14,381 nucleotides of DNA from assembly GCA_036526195.1 (NCBI GenBank), contig DATCYZ010000128.1:1-14381 (forward strand), in the 5' to 3' direction. The notes below the pieces were generated by a model. It was not told the DNA's origin. It was given only the letters and a program-made list of their open reading frames with translations, and searched no databases. Positions 1-7,810 of this stretch are shown here, one piece after another (the stretch's first letter is position 1; every line of letters begins with the position of its first letter). Both the position numbers and the translations under genes were made by a program. Origin of the DNA: DATCYZ01 sp036526195 (GTDB taxonomy: Bacteria > Pseudomonadota > Gammaproteobacteria > Burkholderiales > SG8-39).

Positions 1-113
1 TGGCCTTCCACGTCGGCCTTGGCTGCGAAATACAGGTACCGGCGGTTCGCCTGCGATTCGCCCGCGAACGCGTCCTTGAGGTTCTTGTGGGTCTTGCTGT
101 CAGCCAGTTTCAT
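1..113 (-). CDS. Rubrerythrin, N-terminal fragment (runs off the left edge)
   Basis: The first 37 codons of a gene on the minus strand are present. The protein begins MKLADSKTHKNLKDAF and continues with the AGESQANRRYLYFA segment typical of the first helix of rubrerythrin-like ferritin-family proteins. Glu19 in that segment is expected to be a di-iron ligand. Rubrerythrins are cytoplasmic non-haem iron proteins that reduce hydrogen peroxide. The start is well supported: an AAGGAG ribosome binding site (120-125) lies 6 bases upstream of the ATG. The rest of the protein, including any C-terminal rubredoxin domain, is outside the window, so the subfamily cannot be decided. A promoter candidate lies about 80 bases upstream. 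Confidence 0.85.
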   Translation of the reverse strand, partial: MKLADSKTHKNLKDAFAGESQANRRYLYFAAKADVEG

Positions 114-186
114 CGTCGTCTCCTTGTCGATCGTGACGGGGCCCAGGACCCCAGACTAGCGTCCCGAACCGCATTGGACAAATCAA

Positions 187-202
187 ATATGAGTATATGA
201 GT
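187..202. repeat. Tandem 8-bp repeat ATATGAGT x2 over a rubrerythrin promoter candidate
   Basis: ATATGAGT occurs twice in direct tandem (187-194 and 195-202) in an AT-rich patch within high-GC DNA. Read on the minus strand, the centre contains TATACT (192-197), a good -10-like hexamer pointing at rubrerythrin. It would give an mRNA leader of roughly 70 bases. No convincing -35 box lies 17 bases upstream. The duplicated 8-mer could be an activator or repressor half-site pair, but I cannot assign it to a known regulator. Confidence 0.4.
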
Positions 203-240
203 GATTGAGCAGGACTATTGAAAACGGCGCCGTCCGGCCC

Positions 241-888
241 TCAATGTCCGAGCACCGATTCGATCTCGGCAAAGGTCCGCGCAACCTGCGTCGTCTGCAC
301 CGTGACGCCGAGCTGTCGCGCCACCTGCGAGAGCGAAAAGATGCCGCGCACCATGGCGCGGTCAAGCGGCGGATCGATCAGGCTCGTGGATTGCACCCGC
401 TCGAAATCGACCACCAGCGCATGCTGCCGGCCTGCGCGCCGCAGCGTAACAAGCACGTGGCCGACGCGCGCGGTCGAGACATCGGAAAACGCAAGGACCT
501 CCACGCGTGCCGCAAGCGTCATCAGGTCTGCCACGGTGAGTTCGTCATGCCGCTTGCCGAATTCGGTGGCGGCGCGCATCGCCGCCTCGCCCAGGATGTC
601 GGTGGCAGTGATCAATCCGAGGACGACCTCTCGCTCATCGACCACCAGCAGAAGTCGAACCCCCCGCGTGATCATGAACTGGTTGGCCGCATCGATCGGC
701 GCCTGCGGCCGAATGGTCGCGGGCGTGGTGGCCGTCAGGTCGGTCATGACCTCGATCGCGTCGGATTCCAGCGTGACCAGTCCCGCAGGCGCGCCGATCG
801 GGCGCCGAAAACCCGCGCCAGGGCCAAGCTCGCGAATCGCCAGTGCCTCGTAGTCACGTTTCACGTCTCCCCCTCGGGCAGTCACCAT
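241..888 (-). CDS. CBS-domain pair protein
   Basis: A 215-residue soluble protein with two CBS-like modules. The first is around residues 40-100 (LLLVVDEREVVLGLITATDILG is its clearest strand-turn-helix end); the second, more diverged, is around 113-192. CBS pairs usually bind adenosine nucleotides and regulate a partner, but no catalytic domain or membrane segment is attached, so the role is unknown. It lies 21 bases downstream of rppH on the same strand and is probably co-transcribed. The start is uncertain: the ATG at 888 has no clear ribosome binding site, whereas an in-frame GTG at 864 is preceded closely by the purine-rich run GAGGGGGAG, which would shorten the protein by 8 residues. 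There is no obvious terminator in the 127 bases to rubrerythrin. Confidence 0.8.
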   Translation of the reverse strand: MVTARGGDVKRDYEALAIRELGPGAGFRRPIGAPAGLVTLESDAIEVMTDLTATTPATIRPQAPIDAANQFMITRGVRLLLVVDEREVVLGLITATDILGEAAMRAATEFGKRHDELTVADLMTLAARVEVLAFSDVSTARVGHVLVTLRRAGRQHALVVDFERVQSTSLIDPPLDRAMVRGIFSLSQVARQLGVTVQTTQVARTFAEIESVLGH

Positions 889-909
889 GCCGAAGCGCGG
901 GATCCCGGT

Positions 910-1425
910 TCAGCCTGGCACCACCTCATTGCGAGGCGCGCGTGCGCGCCGATCCATGCCCAGGTAGCGTCGCAATTCGCCAAGCGCCTGTCGGTACACC
1001 TCGCGCTTGAATTCGATCACGCTCTCGAGCGGCACCCAGTACTCGTGCCAGCGCCACGCATCGAACTCGGGGTGGCCGCTCGCGCGCAGCTTGACGTCGC
1101 AGTCCCGGCCCACCATCCGCAACAGGAACCAGATCTGCTTCTGGCCCCGGTAGGTCCCGCGCCAGTCACGCCGCACCCACTGCTCGGGCACCTCGTAGCG
1201 CAGCCAGTCGCGCGTCCGTCCGAGAACGCGCACGTGGTCCGGACGCAGGCCGATCTCCTCCTCGAGTTCGCGGAACATCGCCTGCGCGGGCGACTCGCCA
1301 TGCTTGATGCCGCCCTGCGGAAACTGCCACGCATGCTGGTGGATGCGCTTGCCCCAGAACACATCGTTGCGCGCGTTCGCGAGGATGATGCCGACGTTCG
1401 GACGGTAGCCTTCCTTGTCAAGCAT
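910..1425 (-). CDS. rppH: RNA pyrophosphohydrolase RppH (Nudix hydrolase)
   Basis: RppH removes pyrophosphate from the 5' triphosphate end of mRNAs, which opens them to RNase E decay. The 171-residue protein starts MLDKEGYRPNVGII, the family N-terminus, and carries a full Nudix box at residues 38-60: G38, E44, then REL-EEE-GL with catalytic Glu residues at 53, 56 and 57. The WQFPQGG segment just before the box is also characteristic. Length is normal for the family. I chose the ATG at 1425 because AGGCGG lies 7 bases upstream; the in-frame TTG two codons earlier is too close to that site. It is divergent from proS, an arrangement common in Beta- and Gammaproteobacteria. The CBS-protein gene follows downstream. 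Confidence 0.93.
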   Translation of the reverse strand: MLDKEGYRPNVGIILANARNDVFWGKRIHQHAWQFPQGGIKHGESPAQAMFRELEEEIGLRPDHVRVLGRTRDWLRYEVPEQWVRRDWRGTYRGQKQIWFLLRMVGRDCDVKLRASGHPEFDAWRWHEYWVPLESVIEFKREVYRQALGELRRYLGMDRRARAPRNEVVPG

Positions 1426-1524
1426 GGCCAAACCGCCTTAAGTTAGAATTCCTCTCGATTTTTCCACAGCCCCCGTTCATTTACAACGGCGCCCGGTCTT
1501 GCGGTGTCGTTCGCACGCACATTC
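1426..1524. promoter_or_regulatory. Divergent rppH/proS intergenic region
   Basis: These 99 bases separate the two divergent starts and must contain both promoters if each gene has its own. On the plus strand TAGAAT (1444-1449) is a possible -10 for proS, with no good -35. On the minus strand TTGTAA (about 1480-1485) is a possible -35 for rppH with only a poor -10 at normal spacing. I see no strong operator palindrome or riboswitch. Confidence 0.35.
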
Positions 1525-3237
1525 ATGCGCTCCTCCAGATTCTTTCTCAGCACGGTCAAGGAAGCACCATCCGAGGCCGAACTTGCGAGCCATCGCCTGA
1601 TGCTCCGTGCCGGCATGATCCGCCGGCTGGGCGCGGGCCTCTACACCTGGATGCCGATCGGCCTGCGGGTATTGCGCAAGGTGGAGGCCGTGATCCGGGA
1701 AGAAATGGATCGCGCGGGCGCCCTCGAAGTCCAGATGCCCTGCGTCATCCCGGGTGAGCTCTGGCAGGAAACCGGCCGCTGGGAGGCGTTCGGCCCCCAG
1801 ATGCTTCGCCTCAAGGACCGGCACGAGCGCGATTTCCTCTTCGGGCCGACGCACGAAGAAGTGATCACCGACATCGCGCGCCGGGACCTGCGCAGCTACC
1901 GCCAGCTCCCGGTGCATTTCTACCAGATGCACACCAAGTTCCGCGACGAGATCCGGCCCCGCTTCGGCGTCATGCGCGCACGGGAGTTCGTGATGAAGGA
2001 CGGCTACTCCTTTCACGTCGACCATGCCGATCTGGTGCGTGAGTACCGGAACATGTTCGAGACCTACACACGCATTTTCACGCGACTCGGATTGCAGTTC
2101 CGGGCCGTGGCGGCCGACCCCGGCGCCATCGGCGGCACGGGATCCCACGAGTTTCATGTGCTGGCGGATTCCGGGGAGGACGCGATCGCCTGGTGCCCGG
2201 ACTCCGACTACGCGGCGAACGTCGAACTGGCGGAAGCGCTTGCCCCGCCCGGCGCGCGGCCCGCGCCGGGCGCGCCCATGCAACGACTTGCCACGCCCGG
2301 CATGACGCGGTGCGAGGATGTCGCCGCGTTGCTGAAACAACCGCTCGAAAGCACGGTCAAAGCAATCGCACTCATGCATGAACGCGATTTTCACCTGTTG
2401 CTGCTGCGCGGGGACCACGCCCTGAACGAAATCAAGGCCGCCAAGGTGCCCGGCCTGGCGCCCTTCCGCTTCGCGACGGAAGCGGAGATCGTCGAGCACC
2501 TCGGCTGCCCGCCGGGGTCCATCGGTCCGGTCGGCGTCACCGACCGCGTCCGCGTCACGGCCGACAGAAGCGTCGCCGCCATGGCGGATTTCATCTGCGG
2601 CGCAAATGCCGACGGGTTTCACCTCGCCGGCGTGAATTGGGGACGGGACCTGCCCGAACCCGCGGTAGCCGACCTGCGAAACGTCGTGGACGGCGACCCG
2701 AGCCCGGACGGGAAGGGTCCGTTGCGCCTCGCCCGGGGCATCGAAGTCGGGCACATCTTTCAGTTGCGCACCAAGTACTCGGAATCCATGAAGGCCGTCT
2801 TCCTGGACGAGGCGGGCGCCACGCGCCCGATGGAAATGGGCTGCTACGGCATCGGCGCGACCCGTATCGTGGCGGCGGCGATCGAGCAGAACCATGACGC
2901 GCGCGGAATCGCGTTTCCGGCGCCGATCGCACCCTTCCAGGCCTGCCTGGTTCCCGTCGGATACCGCAGGAGCGATGCGGTGCGCGTGGCTGCCGACGCC
3001 CTGTACGAGGCCCTGCGCGCCGCCGGCATCGACGTGCTGATGGACGATCGTGACGAGCGCCCCGGCGTCCTGTTCGCGGACATGGACCTGCTCGGCATTC
3101 CTTTCCGGGTCGTGCTCTCGGAGCGCGGGCTCGCGGCGGGCACCGTGGAGCTGAAAGCGCGTCGCGAATCGGAGCCACAGCACGTGCCGATGGACGACCT
3201 TGTCGGGCACCTTGCGGAGTGCCTGCGCGCCGCATGA
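1525..3237 (+). CDS. proS: Prolyl-tRNA synthetase (bacterial type, with editing domain)
   Basis: ProS charges tRNA-Pro with proline in the cytoplasm. The 570-residue protein matches the bacterial form in length and order. The class II core includes motif 1 (about residues 30-80), motif 2 (GPTHEEVITDI to FRDEIRPRFGVMR, about 105-150) and motif 3 (MEMGCYGIGATRI, about 436-448). The INS/YbaK-like editing domain that removes alanyl-tRNA-Pro is inserted between motifs 2 and 3 (about 215-395, including RGDHALNEIKAAK), and an anticodon-binding domain ends the protein. I chose the ATG at 1525 because MRSSRFFLSTVKEAP aligns with the family start; a GTG at 1504 would add seven unsupported residues. Neither start has a clear Shine-Dalgarno. 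The stop overlaps the next start as ATGA, so the transglycosylase is translationally coupled to it. Confidence 0.96.
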   Translation: MRSSRFFLSTVKEAPSEAELASHRLMLRAGMIRRLGAGLYTWMPIGLRVLRKVEAVIREEMDRAGALEVQMPCVIPGELWQETGRWEAFGPQMLRLKDRHERDFLFGPTHEEVITDIARRDLRSYRQLPVHFYQMHTKFRDEIRPRFGVMRAREFVMKDGYSFHVDHADLVREYRNMFETYTRIFTRLGLQFRAVAADPGAIGGTGSHEFHVLADSGEDAIAWCPDSDYAANVELAEALAPPGARPAPGAPMQRLATPGMTRCEDVAALLKQPLESTVKAIALMHERDFHLLLLRGDHALNEIKAAKVPGLAPFRFATEAEIVEHLGCPPGSIGPVGVTDRVRVTADRSVAAMADFICGANADGFHLAGVNWGRDLPEPAVADLRNVVDGDPSPDGKGPLRLARGIEVGHIFQLRTKYSESMKAVFLDEAGATRPMEMGCYGIGATRIVAAAIEQNHDARGIAFPAPIAPFQACLVPVGYRRSDAVRVAADALYEALRAAGIDVLMDDRDERPGVLFADMDLLGIPFRVVLSERGLAAGTVELKARRESEPQHVPMDDLVGHLAECLRAA

Positions 3238-3839
3238 GGTTTGCCGCGCACGCCGCGCTGGCGACCGCCTGCTTTCTGCTGCCCGCCACGGCCCGCGCCG
3301 GCGCGCAACAGTACGAGCCGCTGGCCGACAGCGTGCGCGCTTCGATGAGCGCGGCGATGAGCGACCGGGCGCCTTCCGTGCTGCTGTTCGAGCGCGCGGA
3401 AGACGCGCATCGCTGGGTGTTCGAAATGTCGCGGCGCCTGACGAAGCGCGTTCCGGATCGCGCCAACCGCATGGCGTTCCTCAAGACGGTGCATTACGAG
3501 GCCTCGCGTGCCGGGCTGGACCCGCAACTGGTCCTCGGCGTCATCGAGGTGGAAAGCGGATTCCGCAAGTACGCGGTGTCCTCGGCCGGCGCGCGCGGAT
3601 TCATGCAGGTCATGCCGTTCTGGACCGGCGTGCTCGAGCGCCCGCGCGACAACCTGTTTCACCTGCGCACGAACCTGCGCTATGGCTGTCTGATCCTGCG
3701 TCACTATCTCGACATTGAGAAAGGGGATTTCTTCCGCGCCCTGGGCCGCTACAACGGCAGCCTCGGAAAGGCCGAGTACCCCAATCTCGTCCTCGGCGCC
3801 TGGCACGGACGATGGAAATATGACGGCCCGATCCGCTGA
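3234..3839 (+). CDS. Secreted lytic transglycosylase, SLT domain
   Basis: A 201-residue protein with an N-terminal signal peptide (hydrophobic core about residues 5-20, ending near ATARAGA) and an SLT-type lysozyme-like domain. The signature IEVESGF, with presumed catalytic Glu107, is followed by SSAGARGFMQVMPFW and, near the end, ALGRYNGSLGKAEYP, the classic ES / GxMQxMP / YNG series of family 1 transglycosylases. It should cleave the MurNAc-GlcNAc bond of peptidoglycan in the periplasm, leaving 1,6-anhydroMurNAc ends. It is short because it has only the catalytic domain plus a small helical N-terminus. The ATG overlaps the proS stop by 4 bases; an upstream in-frame GTG (3219) lies inside proS and would spoil the signal peptide. 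Its 3' end overlaps the DUF58 gene by 20 bases. Confidence 0.9.
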   Translation: MRFAAHAALATACFLLPATARAGAQQYEPLADSVRASMSAAMSDRAPSVLLFERAEDAHRWVFEMSRRLTKRVPDRANRMAFLKTVHYEASRAGLDPQLVLGVIEVESGFRKYAVSSAGARGFMQVMPFWTGVLERPRDNLFHLRTNLRYGCLILRHYLDIEKGDFFRALGRYNGSLGKAEYPNLVLGAWHGRWKYDGPIR

Positions 3840-4848
3840 CCCGGCGCACGCGATGCCCGCCCCCGGGGCGGCGCGCCGGCCGCGCTGGCGCGCGCTGCTG
3901 GAACGCCCGCGCCTCGCGCGCTGGTTCTACGGCTACCGGGCGCCGGAGCGCGGCACCGTGATACTCGGCCATCGCCGCGTCTACATCGTGCCGACCCGCC
4001 TCGGGTGGATGTTCGGCGCAACCCTCGGCCTGCTGCTGGTCGGGGCGATCAATTACGCGCTCTCGCTCGGCTTCGTGCTGACCTTCCTGCTGGCCGGCCT
4101 CGGCCTCGCGGGGATGGTCCACACCACGCGCAACCTTGCGCGCATGGCGATCAGCGCAGGCCGTGTCGAACCCGTGTTCGCCGGCGAGTCTGCGCAGTTC
4201 CGGCTGTTCCTCGACGGCCGGGTCGCCTTCGACCGGCCGTCCATCCTGGTCAGGCACCTCGGCGCCGGCGCGCAGCTGGTCACGGACGTGCCGGCAGGCA
4301 AGCTGGCAGAGGTGGTGCTCGGTGTTCCGGCCCTCCGGCGCGGCTGGCTCGGCCTCGGTCGCGTGATGCTGGAAACCCGCTACCCGCTCGGACTGTTCCG
4401 GGCCTGGAGCTACGTCGAACCTGACGCGCGCGCGCTGGTGTATCCGCGCCCGGAACGCGCGCCGCTGCCCCTGCCCAGCGCCCGCACGGATGCCGGCGCC
4501 GCCAGGGCGCAGGCGCGCGGCAGCGACGATTTCTCCGGACTGCGTTCGTACCAGGCCTCGGACTCGCCGCGCCATGTCGCCTGGAAAGCGGTCGCCCGCG
4601 GCGATGAACTCCTGACCAAGCAGTTCTCCGGCGAGTCCGCGGCCGAACTCTGGCTCGACTGGCATGCGCTGCCGAGCGACCTTGGCGTGGAGGACCGCCT
4701 GTCGAGGCTGGCGGGCTGGGTGCTCGCCGCGGAGCAGGCGGGCGCACACTACGGATTGCGCCTGCCCGGGACGGAGTTCGCGCCGGCACACGGCGACGCG
4801 CATCGCACGGCCTGCCTGCAGGCGCTTGCCCTGTTCGGCACCTCGTGA
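3820..4848 (+). CDS. DUF58 family protein (MoxR/TgpA partner)
   Basis: A 342-residue protein with two closely spaced membrane helices (about residues 60-105, GWMFGATLGLLLVGAINYAL then FVLTFLLAGLGLAGM) and a C-terminal DUF58 block. The block starts around residue 234 and includes the diagnostic FSGLRSYQASDSPRHVAWKA and LLTKQFSGE. DUF58 proteins often have a divergent von Willebrand A fold and sit between a MoxR AAA+ ATPase and a TgpA transglutaminase; their biochemical role is poorly defined. Here no MoxR gene is adjacent. The ATG at 3820 is chosen because translation from further upstream would lie inside the transglycosylase gene out of frame; a GGA lies just before it. An ATG at 3853 is a weaker alternative. 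The stop is one base before the tgpA start. Confidence 0.9.
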   Translation: MTARSADPAHAMPAPGAARRPRWRALLERPRLARWFYGYRAPERGTVILGHRRVYIVPTRLGWMFGATLGLLLVGAINYALSLGFVLTFLLAGLGLAGMVHTTRNLARMAISAGRVEPVFAGESAQFRLFLDGRVAFDRPSILVRHLGAGAQLVTDVPAGKLAEVVLGVPALRRGWLGLGRVMLETRYPLGLFRAWSYVEPDARALVYPRPERAPLPLPSARTDAGAARAQARGSDDFSGLRSYQASDSPRHVAWKAVARGDELLTKQFSGESAAELWLDWHALPSDLGVEDRLSRLAGWVLAAEQAGAHYGLRLPGTEFAPAHGDAHRTACLQALALFGTS

Positions 4849-4849
4849 C

Positions 4850-6811
4850 ATGAGTGCGATGGCCCATCCGCTCGCCCCTGATGCACGTCCGGTCAACGGA
4901 CGTGACCTGGCATGGCTGGTCCTGTCGCTCGTGATCGTCAGCGCACCCCATGCGCTGCGCGCGCCCTGGTGGCTGACCGGGCTCACGCTGATGCTGTTCG
5001 CGTGGCGGATCGTGCTGTCCACCACCCGGTCGCCACTGCCATCGCGCTGGATCCTGTTTGCGCTGGCGGCACTCGCCATGTTCGGCATCTGGGCCGAGTA
5101 CCGGATCCTGTTCGGCCGCTCGCCCGGAATCATCCTGCTGATGCTGTTCTCGGGCCTGAAGCTGCTCGAAGTCCGGACCCATCGCGACGCCACGGTCGTG
5201 GTCTTCCTGTGCTATTTCCTGGTGATCACCAACTTCCTGTATTCGCAGTCCATTCCCACCGGCATCGCGATGGGCGTGGCCCTGGTGGTGGTCACCGCGG
5301 CACTCGTCAGCTTCAACGCGCCCCAGCGCGGCGCGCGTCCAGACCTGCGGACGGCGTCGCTGCTGCTCGCCCATGCGGTACCCGCGGCGCTGGTGCTGTT
5401 CGTGCTGTTCCCGCGCGTCCAGGGCCCGCTCTGGAGTCTTCCGCAGGATGCACACAGCGGCGTCACCGGCCTCTCCGAGACCATGGCGCCCGGCAACCTT
5501 GCGCAACTCGCCCGCTCCGACGCCATTTCGTTTCGCGCGGAGTTCGACGGCGAGGCGCCGCCGCAACCGCTGCGCTACTGGCGCGGCCCGGTGCTCTGGG
5601 AGTTCGACGGCCGCACCTGGCGGATGGGCCCCACGACCCGGGGCGCGTTGCCGGAGGCCGCGCCGTCCCTGCCGCGCTACCGCTACAGCGTGGTCATCGA
5701 ACCGCATGACCGGAACTGGCTGTACGGGCTCGAGACCGTGGTCGAGCCGCCCCCGCAGGCGCGGGTCACGAGCGACGGGCGCCTGCTCGCGCGCGACCCG
5801 GTACGCCGCCGGCTGCGCTACGACCTCGCCTCCGTCGCCGATCTGCAGGTCGATTCCGCAGACGGGTCGGACGCGCGCGCACTCGCGCTCCCGGCCGGGT
5901 TCAATCCGCGCGCCCGGGCACTGGCCGACACCTGGAAGGCGGCGGGTCCGGACGACGCCCGGCTCGCGCGCGCCATCGCCCACCTGCGTGATGGAAACTA
6001 CGCCTACACCCTCGAACCGCCCTTGCTGGGGCGCGATTCCGTCGACGATTTCCTGTTCGGCACCAAGGCGGGGTTCTGTGAGCATTTCGCCTCTGCTTTC
6101 GTCTTCCTGATGCGCGCCGCCGATGTCCCGGCCCGGGTGGTGACCGGCTATCAGGGGGGCGAACTCAACCCCGTCGATCGCATCATCACGGTCCGGCAAT
6201 CCGACGCCCACGCGTGGGCAGAGGTCTTCCTGCAGGGGCGCGGCTGGGTTCGCGTCGATCCGACCGCCGCCGCCATCCCCGGCCGCATCGAGGCCGGCCT
6301 CGCGCGCGCGCTGCCCAGCGACGCGGCGCTGCCGCTGCTCATGCGACCGCAGCTCGAATGGCTGCGCGGCTTGCGCAACAACTGGGAAGCCCTCACCCAC
6401 CAGTGGAATGTCTGGGTGCTGGGCTACAACCCGGACCGTCAGCGCGACCTCATGGCCTACATCGGGATGCGCGACGCGGACTGGCGCAAGCTCACTGCGA
6501 TCCTGTTTACCGTGCTTGGCGGCTTTACGGTCGTTCTCGTGCTCTGGTCGCTGCGCCTGCGGGTGCGTCCCGATCCGGTGCAACGCGCGTGGCTGGCCTT
6601 CTGCCGCCGGCTTCGCAACGCCGGCGTGGACCGCGCGCCCCACGAGGGTCCGCGCGACTTCGCGCAACGCGCCGCGCAGCAGCTGCCGCACGCGTCCGCA
6701 TCGATCACCGATATTGCGCAGCGCTACCTTTCGCTGCGTTACGGAAAGCACGCCGCGCCGTCCGAGGTCGACGGCTTCCGGCGACGGGTGCGCGAGATCC
6801 GGCTGACGTGA
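4850..6811 (+). CDS. tgpA: TgpA-like membrane transglutaminase (DUF3488 plus transglutaminase core)
   Basis: A 653-residue integral membrane protein. An N-terminal bundle of about six helices (residues about 15-200, DUF3488) is followed by a periplasmic region with a transglutaminase-like core. The likely catalytic triad is Cys410 in GFCEHFASAFVFLMRAADVP, His454 in SDAHAWAEVF and Asp470 in GWVRVDPTAA. A last membrane helix lies at about 550-568, and a short cytoplasmic tail with a DUF4129-like look (FCRRLRNAGV, EGPRDFAQRA) ends the protein. The family is known from Pseudomonas TgpA, which is needed for growth; its natural substrate is unsettled and a cell-wall role is often suspected. The ATG at 4850 follows the DUF58 stop by one base; ATG 4859 is an alternative. 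The stop overlaps the mltB start as GTGA. Confidence 0.92.
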   Translation: MSAMAHPLAPDARPVNGRDLAWLVLSLVIVSAPHALRAPWWLTGLTLMLFAWRIVLSTTRSPLPSRWILFALAALAMFGIWAEYRILFGRSPGIILLMLFSGLKLLEVRTHRDATVVVFLCYFLVITNFLYSQSIPTGIAMGVALVVVTAALVSFNAPQRGARPDLRTASLLLAHAVPAALVLFVLFPRVQGPLWSLPQDAHSGVTGLSETMAPGNLAQLARSDAISFRAEFDGEAPPQPLRYWRGPVLWEFDGRTWRMGPTTRGALPEAAPSLPRYRYSVVIEPHDRNWLYGLETVVEPPPQARVTSDGRLLARDPVRRRLRYDLASVADLQVDSADGSDARALALPAGFNPRARALADTWKAAGPDDARLARAIAHLRDGNYAYTLEPPLLGRDSVDDFLFGTKAGFCEHFASAFVFLMRAADVPARVVTGYQGGELNPVDRIITVRQSDAHAWAEVFLQGRGWVRVDPTAAAIPGRIEAGLARALPSDAALPLLMRPQLEWLRGLRNNWEALTHQWNVWVLGYNPDRQRDLMAYIGMRDADWRKLTAILFTVLGGFTVVLVLWSLRLRVRPDPVQRAWLAFCRRLRNAGVDRAPHEGPRDFAQRAAQQLPHASASITDIAQRYLSLRYGKHAAPSEVDGFRRRVREIRLT

Positions 6812-7806
6812 GGTTTCCGCACCTTCTTCTGCTGCTCGCCGTGCTGCTTCCGGCGGCCGCCGCGGCCGCGCCGGCCGGCTACGGACGCCACGCCGAGGCC
6901 CGCGCGTTCGCCCGCGAGATGGTCGAGCGCCACGGGTTCGTTGCGCACGAACTGGAGGACCTGTTCGCGCGCGCCCGGCGCAAGGATTCGATCCTGCGCG
7001 CCATCCGCCCACGCGCCGATCCCGGCGTTCGCTCCTGGCGCGTCTACCGCGATCGCTTCGTCAACGACACGCGCCTCGCCGGCGGGCGCGACTTCCACGC
7101 GCGCCACGCAGCCGCGCTGCAACGCGCGGAACGCGAGCACGGCGTTCCCTCGGACATCATCGTCGCGATCATCGGGGTCGAGACCCTGTACGGCAGGATG
7201 ACCGGCACCTTTCGCGTGATCGACGCCCTGAGCACCCTCGCCTTCGACTACCCGCCGCGCGCCGCATTCTTCCGCTCGGAACTCGAGCACTACCTCCTGT
7301 TTGCGCGCGACGCGGGCCTCGACGTGTTCTCGGTCAAGGGTTCATACGCCGGGGCCATCGGCATCCCGCAGTTCATGCCGGGCAGCTACCGGCGCTATGC
7401 GGTCGATTTCGATGGCGACGGCGCGACGGACCTGCGCGCAAACCCGGTGGACGCGATCGGCAGCGTTGCCAACTTCCTGCGCGAGCACGGCTGGCGGCGC
7501 GATGAAGCCGTCTGGTTGCCGGCGCGGGTGACCGGCAACGGTCACCATGCGCTGCTCGAAGCCGGCGTCGAGCCTTCGATCCGGCGCAGCACCCTGTCAA
7601 GCCACGGCGTGGAAGCGCCCGAGGGCCTCGGGGAAGACACGCCGGTTGCGCTGATCGAGTTCGTGACGCCCTCTGCGCCGACCGAATACCGGCTTGCGCT
7701 GCGGAACTTCTACGTGCTGACCCGCTACAACCGCAGTTCGTTCTACGCCGCCGCCGTAGCGGATCTCGCCGCCGCGCTGCGCGCGGCGCGCGACCAGGCG
7801 CGCTGA
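6808..7806 (+). CDS. mltB: MltB-type lytic murein transglycosylase
   Basis: A 332-residue periplasmic protein of the family 3 (MltB) lytic transglycosylases. A signal peptide spans about residues 1-23 and ends in an Ala-rich stretch with no lipobox cysteine, so the protein is probably soluble rather than a lipoprotein like E. coli MltB. The catalytic motif IIGVETLYG places the acid Glu at residue 125. It is followed by RVIDALSTLAFDYPPR, GSYAGAIGIPQFMPGSY and an EF-hand-like YAVDFDGDGATDL loop, all family hallmarks. The LTRYNRSSFYAAAV segment near the end is also typical. The GTG start at 6808 overlaps the tgpA stop by 4 bases and gives a good signal peptide. The gene ends 4 bases from the convergent nlpD stop. 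Confidence 0.94.
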   Translation: MRFPHLLLLLAVLLPAAAAAAPAGYGRHAEARAFAREMVERHGFVAHELEDLFARARRKDSILRAIRPRADPGVRSWRVYRDRFVNDTRLAGGRDFHARHAAALQRAEREHGVPSDIIVAIIGVETLYGRMTGTFRVIDALSTLAFDYPPRAAFFRSELEHYLLFARDAGLDVFSVKGSYAGAIGIPQFMPGSYRRYAVDFDGDGATDLRANPVDAIGSVANFLREHGWRRDEAVWLPARVTGNGHHALLEAGVEPSIRRSTLSSHGVEAPEGLGEDTPVALIEFVTPSAPTEYRLALRNFYVLTRYNRSSFYAAAVADLAAALRAARDQAR

Positions 7807-7810
7807 ACGC

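Noticed and set aside
205..240. GC-rich palindrome ACGGCGCCGT after the CBS gene as a terminator
   Set aside because: The palindrome has no loop and is followed by only a short T run, so a functional intrinsic terminator is not convincing.
205..1446. 413-codon plus-strand frame opposite the CBS gene and rppH
   Set aside because: It is His/Arg-rich without motifs, while both minus-strand genes show clear family features.
1477..3210. Long open frame (577 codons) on the minus strand opposite proS
   Set aside because: It mirrors the codon structure of the high-GC proS gene, is Arg/His/Gly-rich and shows no family motif; proS is unmistakable on the other strand.
4280..7012. 910-codon open frame on the minus strand across DUF58 and tgpA
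   Set aside because: It is a GC-driven antisense shadow with Arg/Gln/His-rich low complexity and covers two well-supported genes.
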